The notes below the pieces were generated by a model, which did no database searches, was not told where the DNA came from, and saw only the letters and a program-made list of their open reading frames with translations. 11,978 nucleotides of DNA from the NCBI GenBank assembly GCA_023429345.1, contig JAEYVB010000311.1:1-11978 (forward strand), read 5' to 3'. Source of the DNA: Planctomycetota bacterium (GTDB lineage Bacteria > Planctomycetota > Phycisphaerae > Phycisphaerales > UBA1924). Every line of letters starts with the position of its first letter. Position 1 is the first letter of the stretch. This document shows, one piece after another, positions 6,412 to 11,978 of this stretch. The translations under genes were made by a program, and so were the position numbers.

Positions 6412-6924
6412 ATGATCCACGCTCGCGCCGCCCGCGCGTACACGCTGGTCGAGCTGATCATCGTGATCGTTCTCCTGGGCATCGCCGCCGCCATGGTGGC
6501 GCCCTCGATCGGCTCGACCGATGTGCTCCGCGTGCAGTCGGCGGTGCGGTCGGTCGTGGCCGATATCACCTTCGCGCAGTCGGACGCCCTGGCCCGTCAG
6601 CAGGCCCGGGCGATCATGTTCGACGTCGCCAACAACAAGTACTCGATCGTCGAGGTCCACGGGTCGACGCTGCACCCGGAGACCGACACGATCCTGACTC
6701 GGTCGCTCCGCAAGGTCGACCGGAACGGCGATTCCCGCCTGACGTCGGCGACCTTCGACGGCACCAGCATCCTGGTCTTCGACGAGCTCGGCGGGACGCT
6801 CCAGGCCGCGGGATCGACCGCCCCCGGGAGCGGCGGGACGATCACTATCGAGGGGTCCGGCGGGATCTTTACGCTGGCCGTCGAGGCCTACACCGGGCGC
6901 ATCACCGTCACCCGCAACAACTGA
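6412..6924 (+). CDS. GspH/FimT-like minor pseudopilin
   Basis: A 170-residue prepilin. The ATG at 6412 follows GTGAGGA, which overlaps the previous stop codon. The leader M-I-H-A-R-A-A-R-A9 ends at a cleavage site A9|Y10 followed by T-L-V-E with glutamate at mature position 5, then a hydrophobic helix ending 'AAAMVAPSIGS'. The next segment, with 'VRSVVADITFAQSDALARQ', is the 'R..A.S.A..R' helix typical of GspH and FimT, and the rest is beta-rich, with 'IMFDVANNKYSIVEV' and 'GGTITIEGSGGIFTLAVE' like the GspH beta sandwich. Length fits the family (about 160-200). GspH-type proteins sit at or near the tip of the fibre and initiate assembly. Tyr at mature position 1 replaces the common Phe. A further small membrane-protein gene follows after 13 bases. 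Confidence 0.85.
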   Translation: MIHARAARAYTLVELIIVIVLLGIAAAMVAPSIGSTDVLRVQSAVRSVVADITFAQSDALARQQARAIMFDVANNKYSIVEVHGSTLHPETDTILTRSLRKVDRNGDSRLTSATFDGTSILVFDELGGTLQAAGSTAPGSGGTITIEGSGGIFTLAVEAYTGRITVTRNN

Positions 6925-6937
6925 ACCAGGAGCGACC

Positions 6938-7153
6938 ATGGATATCCACAAACACCGCGAGTGCCGGCGCCTGTTCGTGGTCGCCGGCTGCGTCGCCTTC
7001 TCGGTCGTCGCCCTGCTCCTCTGGGGGCGGCTGAAGATGGTCGCCGGCGTGCCCCGCACCGCCCTGGCCGAGCCCGAGAGCACGCAGAAGGCCGCGGCCG
7101 CCCGGCCGGCGCCGGCCGTCCCCGTCGAGCCCCCGGTCTCCGGGCGCGACTGA
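6938..7153 (+). CDS. Small single-pass membrane protein, unknown family
   Basis: A 71-residue protein I do not recognise. The ATG at 6938 has CAGGAG nine bases upstream and starts 13 bases after the GspH-like stop. The N-terminus is basic (H-K-H-R-E-C-R-R), a hydrophobic helix spans about residues 12-30, and an Ala/Pro/Glu-rich tail of about 35 residues follows, ending 'VEPPVSGRD'. By the positive-inside rule the tail should be periplasmic. The architecture (short cytoplasmic end, one helix, Pro-rich periplasmic extension) recalls the N-terminal part of GspC- or PilP-like connector proteins but is far shorter than either, with no folded domain. Its place as the last gene before the terminator and just ahead of the secretin makes a connector role conceivable. 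The good ribosome site and tight spacing support a real gene. Confidence 0.65.
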   Translation: MDIHKHRECRRLFVVAGCVAFSVVALLLWGRLKMVAGVPRTALAEPESTQKAAAARPAPAVPVEPPVSGRD

Positions 7154-7184
7154 GACGCGGCGAGATTATCCGGACCCACCCGCA

Positions 7185-7212
7185 CGCCCGCGCGACCCGC
7201 GGGCGTTTCTTT
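7185..7212 (+). terminator. Intrinsic terminator of the pseudopilin cluster
   Basis: CGCCCGCG (7185-7192) pairs perfectly with CGCGGGCG (7198-7205), loop CGACC, followed by TTTCTTT (7206-7212). It lies 32 bases past the small membrane-protein stop and splits the locus into a pilin unit and a secretin unit. The remaining 202 bases before the secretin hold TTGACG at 7316-7321 but no well-spaced -10, so the secretin promoter is not placed. Confidence 0.85.
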
Positions 7213-7414
7213 GCGCGTCCCCCGGCGGTTATCGGGGCCGCGCAGGGCGCAGGGATTCGCCCATCCTCCCAGGTCCAACTTTGTTCCCGTGCTCGCCCAA
7301 AGTCCGCAGCTGTTCTTGACGACAAGTAAGAGCGACGCCCGGGGCATGATGCCCGAATGGGCCACCAGCATTCACCCGCGCCCCGCCAAACGGGCCGGAC
7401 CCTAAGGAGCAGTC

Positions 7415-9928
7415 ATGGCCGAGCGGCACACGTCAACGAACAGCAACACCAACCTCCGGAACCTCCTCCCGGTGACGGCGGCAGCCCTGGCGTGCCTGGC
7501 CGGCACCCCGGCGGCCCTGTCGCAAGCGACCGCGCCGGCGATGCCGCCGGCCTCCGGGCCGCAGGCGAGGCCGATGAGCCAGGCGGGCTCGCAGGCGGGG
7601 CGCGACCCGATGACCGACGACCAGAAGGTGAAGGTCGACGACCATCTCATCGTGGACCTGCACGTCAACGACGAGCAGCTCGCCAACGTCCTCCAGATGC
7701 TCTCGATCCAGAGCCAGAAGAACATCATCGCCAGCAAGAACGTCGCCGCGACGATCACGGCGAACCTCTACGGCGTGTCGTTCTACGAAGCGCTGGACGC
7801 GATCCTGCACGTGAACGGCTACGGCTACGTCGAGCGGGGCAACTTCATCTACGTCTACACGCTCGAGGAGCTGACCACGATCGAGCAGCAGAACCGCGTC
7901 GCGGTCTGGAAGGTCATCAAGCTCAACTATCTGAACGCGACCGACGCGGCGGAGTTCGTGAAGCCGCTGCTCTCGGAGAAGGGGCAGATCAAGACCAACG
8001 GCAAGGCGCCCGCCTTCGCGATCTCCGAGACCACGCCCAGCGGCGGCGAGGACTTCGCGCACGAGTCGACCATGCTCGTCTTTGACTACGAGGAGAACCT
8101 CGCGGAGATCGAGAAGGTCGTCGCCCAGATGGACACCCGGCCCGCGCAGGTGCTCGTCGAGGCCACGATCCTGCAGACGGCCCTGAACGAGGCCAACGCG
8201 TTCGGCGTCGACTTCGCGGTCCTGGGCGACCTGTCTTTCGGCGATTTCCTGAGCGTCGGCGGCCCGCTGAAGGCCGTGGATGTGCTCATCAACGGGGGCG
8301 GCTCCAGCGGCGGTTCCGGCGGATCGGGCGGCACCGGCGGCAGCACGCCGACCAACGCCAGCACCGCCGGCGGGCCGGCGGCGGGCGACGAGGGGGGCGC
8401 GGTGGTCTCGACCGCCGGCAACACCTCCGGCCCGGCGACGTTCAAGGCCGGCATCGTGCAGAACGACGTCGCGGCCTTCCTCCGCCTGCTGGACGAGGTC
8501 TCGGACACCACGATCATCTCGCGCCCGAACCTCCTGGCGCTCAACCGCGTGCCGGCCCGTGTGCTGGTCGGCCGCAAGGTGGGCTACCTGAACACGACCT
8601 CGACCGACACCGCGACGACGCAGACGGTCGAGTTCCTGGAGACGGGCACCCAGCTCTACTTCCGCCCCTTCGTGTCGGCCGACGGCATGATCCGGATGGA
8701 GCTCAAGCCGAAGGTCTCGGAGGCGGTGATCCGCAACGTCACAAACACCGGCGGCGCCGCGATCACGATCCCGGACGAAATCTCCAACGAGCTGACCACC
8801 AACGTGATGGTCCGCGACGGCCAGACCATCGTGCTCGGCGGCCTCTTCAAGGAAAACACGCAGGCCAGCCGCCGACAGGTGCCCGGCGTGGGCGACATCC
8901 CGATCATCGGGGCGGCCTTCCGCGGCCACGAGGATTCGACCGTCCGCAACGAGATCATTTTCATGATCACGCCGACGATCATGTCCGATTCGGTCCTGCT
9001 CGAGCAGGGTCAGCGCGGCATGGCGACGGTGGAGCGCGTCCGCGCCGGCTCCCGCGAGGGGCTCCTGCCCTGGAGCCGCGAGAAGCGCACCCAGCAGATG
9101 GTGGTGCAGGCCACCGAGCTCGCCCAGCAGGGCAAGCGTGAGCAGGCCCTGTACAAGGTCCAGCGGGCCCTCCGCCTGAACCACAATCAGCCCGACGCCA
9201 TCGCCCTCCGCGAGGAGCTCCTCAACCAGCCCTCCAACTGGCCCAGCCGCACGATGCAGGACGAGATCATCCACGGCGAGCTCGAGAAGAAGCTCGAGGC
9301 CGCGCGGGAGCCCGGCACCGAGGTGAAGAAGCCCGAGGAATCTTCGGCGCGGGCCCTGGCCGCCGCCCAGGCCGACGCCACCGCCCCGGTCCCGCACGCC
9401 AAGCCCGCGATGCAGCCGGCCCCCACGCCGGTGAATCCCGAGCCGGCGCAGCCCGCTCCCACGCAGCAGGCGGACGCGGAGCCGACGAGCGTGTCCTCCG
9501 CCGTCCAGCCGAGCCCCGCGGGCGAGCAGGGGACCGCATCTCCCTCCGAGCCGGTGAACACGGGTCTTGCCGCGGAGGCGCCGGCCACTGACCTCGCGAC
9601 GACGCAGAACAGCGGCCAGCGCAAGCCGAACTTCGGCAAGCCGAACGTGCCGAGCTTCCAGCCGCCGGTGACCACGGCCGCGGCGAGTGATGCCTCGGAC
9701 GCTCAGCCGGTCGCTACGCCGACCCAGCCGGCGGAGGCCACCCCGGCCACCCCGACGGCTCCCGCCGCCGGGAACGTTGCCAGCACGGTGAAGCCGAGCG
9801 GCCCCGGCGTCCTGGCCAGCTTCCGGAACGTGTGGGGGATCTTGAGCCTCTACGCCCACCAGCGCACAAACCCGGACGGCACGTCCAGCGTGACGAGCGT
9901 CCCTACCGATGACGACAGCAGCAAGTAA
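7415..9928 (+). CDS. Secretin of the type II secretion / type IV pilus family with long C-terminal tail
   Basis: An 837-residue outer-membrane channel protein. The ATG at 7415 follows TAAGGAGC. An export signal covers about 1-36 ('LLPVTAAALACLAG', possible cut after A34-L-S36), with a polar N-region longer than usual. Then: a Pro/Gln-rich linker to about 70; an N0/STN-like domain at 76-150 ('DLHVNDEQLANVLQML'); one N1-type domain at about 162-240 ending 'VVAQMDTRPAQVLVEATI'; and the secretin domain at about 245-523, carrying the hallmark 'VPGVGDIPIIGAAFRG' (489-504) and 'NEIIFMITPTI'. Only two periplasmic N-domains are visible, against four in classical GspD. A Gly/Ser-rich loop (294-310) interrupts the early secretin domain. 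Family members normally end soon after the ITPTI strand; here about 310 residues follow: one TPR-like helix pair (562-603), a charged helix, a long disordered Pro/Ala/Gln/Thr stretch (about 640-795), and a conserved-looking end with 'VLASFRNVWGILSLYAHQ'. The TPR lipoprotein gene follows 76 bases later. Confidence 0.93.
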   Translation: MAERHTSTNSNTNLRNLLPVTAAALACLAGTPAALSQATAPAMPPASGPQARPMSQAGSQAGRDPMTDDQKVKVDDHLIVDLHVNDEQLANVLQMLSIQSQKNIIASKNVAATITANLYGVSFYEALDAILHVNGYGYVERGNFIYVYTLEELTTIEQQNRVAVWKVIKLNYLNATDAAEFVKPLLSEKGQIKTNGKAPAFAISETTPSGGEDFAHESTMLVFDYEENLAEIEKVVAQMDTRPAQVLVEATILQTALNEANAFGVDFAVLGDLSFGDFLSVGGPLKAVDVLINGGGSSGGSGGSGGTGGSTPTNASTAGGPAAGDEGGAVVSTAGNTSGPATFKAGIVQNDVAAFLRLLDEVSDTTIISRPNLLALNRVPARVLVGRKVGYLNTTSTDTATTQTVEFLETGTQLYFRPFVSADGMIRMELKPKVSEAVIRNVTNTGGAAITIPDEISNELTTNVMVRDGQTIVLGGLFKENTQASRRQVPGVGDIPIIGAAFRGHEDSTVRNEIIFMITPTIMSDSVLLEQGQRGMATVERVRAGSREGLLPWSREKRTQQMVVQATELAQQGKREQALYKVQRALRLNHNQPDAIALREELLNQPSNWPSRTMQDEIIHGELEKKLEAAREPGTEVKKPEESSARALAAAQADATAPVPHAKPAMQPAPTPVNPEPAQPAPTQQADAEPTSVSSAVQPSPAGEQGTASPSEPVNTGLAAEAPATDLATTQNSGQRKPNFGKPNVPSFQPPVTTAAASDASDAQPVATPTQPAEATPATPTAPAAGNVASTVKPSGPGVLASFRNVWGILSLYAHQRTNPDGTSSVTSVPTDDDSSK
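8294..8344 (+). repeat. Gly/Ser-encoding low-complexity tract in the secretin gene
   Basis: Repeated GGC/GGN and AGC/TCC codons encode residues 294-310 of the secretin, almost pure Gly and Ser with one Thr. A looser Thr/Ala/Gly-rich segment continues to about residue 340. It reads as a flexible loop, and tracts of this kind can change length between strains. Confidence 0.7.
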
Positions 9929-9940
9929 CGAAACTCCTGT

Positions 9941-9966
9941 CCGGCGTGCGGGCAACCGCTCGCCGG
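9941..9966 (+). promoter_or_regulatory. Intercistronic RNA hairpin with GNRA tetraloop between secretin and TPR genes
   Basis: CCGGCG (9941-9946) pairs with CGCCGG (9961-9966); inside it, after a T-T mismatch, GCGG (9948-9951) pairs with CCGC (9956-9959), closed by the GNRA-type loop GCAA (9952-9955). No T run follows directly (ATTTCACTTT), so it is more likely an mRNA stabiliser, processing site or weak attenuator than a full terminator. Confidence 0.55.
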
Positions 9967-10004
9967 GCATTTCACTTTCCCCCACAGATCCACGGAGTCT
10001 CCCC

Positions 10005-11249
10005 ATGCATCGCACCACTCGCACCTGCATTGTCCTGGCCGGCCTCGTCGCGCTCTCCGGCTGCGCCGCCAAGCACGGCAAGTACACCCAGGCCCACCTC
10101 GAGCGGGCCAACAACCGCGTCTCGGGCCTGAAGGCCGGGAACGCTTTCGACCAGGCCCGGCAGTCGTTCCTCGCGGGCGACCTGGACAAGGCCAAAAAGC
10201 AGGTCGATAACTCGATCACGATCAACCCCAACGTGGACAAGAGCCACGTGCTCCGCGGGCGGATCCTGATCGAGCAGTCGGACCTGGAGAACGCGCTGCT
10301 CTCCTTCCAGCGCGCCGAGGCCCTGAACCCGGAGAACACCGAGGCCCAGTACTACATGGGCATCGTGTACGAGCGGTTCAGCCAGGCCGAGAACGCCCAT
10401 GCGCGTTACGCCAAGGCCGCCGAGCTCGAGCCTTCAAACCCGCAGTACGTCGTCGCCGCGGCGGAGATGCTCATCGACATGGGCAAGCTCGCCGAGGCCG
10501 AATCGTTCCTTGTAGAGCGGAAGAGCGCCTTCGACCACAACGCGGGCGTGCGCCAGACGCTCGGGCATATCGCCATGCTCAAGGGCGACGCCGCCACCGC
10601 GCTGACCTGCTTCAACGACGCCCGCCTGCTGGCCCCCGACGACAGCGGCATCCTCGAGGACCTGGTCCGGGCGCAGATCGCGACGGGCCGGTACGCCGAG
10701 GCGGAGTTCAACCTGGGCAAACTCCTGAAGATCCCGGCCAACGAGGGCCGCCGCGATCTGCGGCTGCAGCACGCACGCTGCCTCATGTCGCTGGACCGCC
10801 CCGTGGAGGCCCGGGACATCCTGGTCGGGCTTACGAACGACGACTCGGGCCAGATGGATGTGCAGTCCTGGATCGACCTCGGCAACGTGTCCTACGTGCT
10901 CCGCGACATGCACCGCGTCCGCATGTGCGCCTCGCGGATCGGGGCGCTCGCCCCCGGCCGCCCGGAGGGCTTCGTGCTCCGCGCCATGTGGCACCGCCAG
11001 CAGGGCGACCTGACCAGCGCGCTGCGGTGCGCCGACGACGCCGTCGCCCGCCGCAACGGTGATACGGACCCGCTCCTGCTCCGCGCGATGATCCTCGATG
11101 AGCTCGGCCAGACCGGCCAGGCCCAGGACGCATACCGCGTCGTGCTCCAGGAGGACCCGTCGAACGCGGCCGCGAGCAAGGCGCTCGCGAACCTCGGCGC
11201 CCGCAACGGCGAGCAGACCCGCACGGCGACCGTCCCGACGGGCGAATAA
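10005..11249 (+). CDS. TPR-repeat lipoprotein, candidate secretin pilotin or assembly factor
   Basis: A 414-residue lipoprotein. The ATG at 10005 follows GGAG at 9994-9997 and begins a lipoprotein signal with lipobox L17-S-G-C20; Cys20 is followed by Ala, consistent with outer-membrane sorting. From about residue 45 to 395 the protein is helical repeats of the tetratricopeptide type. The clearest are 47-77 ('AGDLDKAKKQVDNSITINP'), 78-111, 112-145 ('YYMGIVYERFSQAENAHA'), 183-214, 321-352 and 354-387 ('LDELGQTGQAQDAYRVVLQE'), with weaker repeats between, for perhaps nine or ten in all. TPR lipoproteins PilF and PilW are the pilotins that bring the type IV pilus secretin PilQ to the outer membrane; with about six repeats they are shorter than this one. 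Directly following a secretin gene, with the locus ending at a terminator, this is a good pilotin candidate (inference). A general TPR scaffold is the alternative. Confidence 0.88.
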   Translation: MHRTTRTCIVLAGLVALSGCAAKHGKYTQAHLERANNRVSGLKAGNAFDQARQSFLAGDLDKAKKQVDNSITINPNVDKSHVLRGRILIEQSDLENALLSFQRAEALNPENTEAQYYMGIVYERFSQAENAHARYAKAAELEPSNPQYVVAAAEMLIDMGKLAEAESFLVERKSAFDHNAGVRQTLGHIAMLKGDAATALTCFNDARLLAPDDSGILEDLVRAQIATGRYAEAEFNLGKLLKIPANEGRRDLRLQHARCLMSLDRPVEARDILVGLTNDDSGQMDVQSWIDLGNVSYVLRDMHRVRMCASRIGALAPGRPEGFVLRAMWHRQQGDLTSALRCADDAVARRNGDTDPLLLRAMILDELGQTGQAQDAYRVVLQEDPSNAAASKALANLGARNGEQTRTATVPTGE

Positions 11250-11268
11250 AGCTTTCAAGCTCGTGACG

Positions 11269-11305
11269 CACGGGCCGGGCGCGTTGCCCGGCCTGTGTTC
11301 TTTTT
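11269..11305 (+). terminator. Intrinsic terminator after the TPR lipoprotein gene
   Basis: CACGGGCCGGGC (11269-11280) pairs with GCCCGGCCTGTG (11286-11297) in a 12-bp stem with one G-T pair, loop GCGTT, followed by TTCTTTTT (11298-11305). It ends 12 bases before the stop of the convergent aroB gene. The opposite strand has no T run after the stem, so it acts mainly on the plus-strand transcript. Confidence 0.9.
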
Positions 11306-11316
11306 GATCCTCTCGA

Positions 11317-11978
11317 TCAGACCCGCAGCGCGTCGATGGCCCGGAGCACGACCGCGTCGGGAACATCGTCCCGTACGACAACCCCCCCGCCCGCCGTCGG
11401 CAGGACCAGGCGCAGGCGTCCGCCCCGCGCCTTCTTGTCGTGCCGCATCGCTGCGAGCACCTTCGCCGACTCCGGGATGGCCGCGGCCGTGGGGAGCCCG
11501 GCCCGGGCGACGATCCCCCGGATGGCCGCGGCCGTCTGGCCGAGCCCGAACTCGCCGGCGCATACGGAAGCGCCGATTAGTCCGAGGGCTACGGCTTCGC
11601 CATGATGCAGGCGGCCACCGCCCGTACGCTCGGGGGCGGGCACGCTCAATGCTTCCAGCGCGTGGCCGAACGTGTGGCCGAGGTTGAGCTGCTCCCGGAT
11701 ACCGGGGACTTCTTCGCGTTCATCCGCGGCGACCACGCGCGCCTTGACCCGCACGTTGCGGGCGACCATCTCGGTGAGGATGTTGGGGTCGCGGGCGAGG
11801 ATGCGGGGGAGCGAACCGTCCAGCCATGTCATGAGGTCCGCCGCTTGCCAGCCTGGCCCGAGGATCGCGTGCTTGATGCACTCGGCGAGCCCGCAGCGGA
11901 GCTCGCGGTCGGGGAGGGAGCCGAGAACATCGACATCCGCCAGCACGAGCGAGGGCTGATGGAACGCGCCGACCGCGT
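11317..11978 (-). CDS. aroB: 3-dehydroquinate synthase, C-terminal part
   Basis: The frame is open to the window edge, so the N-terminal NAD-binding part is missing and about 219 codons remain of an enzyme that is usually 350-370 residues. AroB converts DAHP (3-deoxy-D-arabino-heptulosonate 7-phosphate) to 3-dehydroquinate, the second step of the shikimate pathway, in the cytoplasm, using NAD and a divalent metal such as zinc. The visible part begins 'AVGAFHQPSLVLADV', matching the family's 'K..IGAFYQP..V..D'. The metal-ligand glutamate and neighbouring lysine are in 'GLAECIKHA' (Glu at 11881-11883). The Arg-Asn-His-His set is in 'REQLNLGHTFGHALE', the last metal-ligand His in 'LHHGEAVALG', and the C-terminal lysines in 'HDKKARGG'. 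All these are intact. A GTG at 11944-11946 is internal and not the true start. The gene is convergent with the TPR lipoprotein and unrelated to the secretion locus in function. Confidence 0.95.
   Translation of the reverse strand, partial: AVGAFHQPSLVLADVDVLGSLPDRELRCGLAECIKHAILGPGWQAADLMTWLDGSLPRILARDPNILTEMVARNVRVKARVVAADEREEVPGIREQLNLGHTFGHALEALSVPAPERTGGGRLHHGEAVALGLIGASVCAGEFGLGQTAAAIRGIVARAGLPTAAAIPESAKVLAAMRHDKKARGGRLRLVLPTAGGGVVVRDDVPDAVVLRAIDALRV

Noticed and set aside
7433..10339. Very long open frame on the minus strand opposite the secretin and TPR genes
   Set aside because: It is a by-product of high G+C codon bias: Arg/Gly/Leu/Asp-rich composition without domains, and it lies opposite two well-supported genes.
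1..11978. CRISPR arrays, tRNA or rRNA genes, insertion sequences, att sites
   Set aside because: No regularly spaced direct repeats, cloverleaf-like sequence, rRNA motifs, transposase-like protein or flanking terminal repeats were seen on either strand.

Overview
The window is high-G+C DNA from a double-membraned bacterium. Lipoproteins, an outer-membrane secretin, pilin-like proteins with an Ala-Phe/Tyr prepilin cleavage site, RNase Y and a PilZ/YcgR-like protein together suggest Planctomycetota, probably Phycisphaerae. That placement is inference; no rRNA or other phylogenetic marker is present.

Layout. (1) 1-1504, plus strand: the C-terminal end of a TgpA-like transglutaminase membrane protein, then a PilZ-domain protein. 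(2) 1514-2410, minus strand: a lipoprotein with DUF4097-like repetitive beta sequence, convergent with the PilZ gene. (3) 2411-2965: a divergent non-coding region. (4) 2966-4555: RNase Y, closed by a strong intrinsic terminator at 4632-4664. (5) 4665-5039: a gene-free stretch upstream of a pilin. (6) 5040-7153: five close co-directional genes encoding two GspG-like pilins, a small exported coiled-coil protein, a GspH/FimT-like pseudopilin and a small single-pass membrane protein, closed by a terminator at 7185-7212. (7) 7415-11249: a secretin with an unusually long C-terminal tail, then a TPR lipoprotein, closed by a terminator at 11269-11305. (8) 11317-11978, minus strand: the C-terminal part of 3-dehydroquinate synthase (aroB), running off the window.

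The centre of interest is 5040-11249, an envelope-spanning machine of the type II secretion / type IV pilus superfamily. The pseudopilins would build a periplasmic or surface fibre, the secretin the outer-membrane channel, and the TPR lipoprotein is well placed to act as the secretin's pilotin or assembly factor. The assembly ATPase, inner-membrane platform protein and prepilin peptidase are not in the window, so the locus is either split across the chromosome or borrows those parts from another system. Two small proteins between the pilins and the secretin match no family I recognise and are the most plausible undescribed parts. Stable RNA hairpins between the two pilins and between the secretin and the TPR gene may set relative expression.

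All calls come from reading translated sequence by eye; no database search was run.
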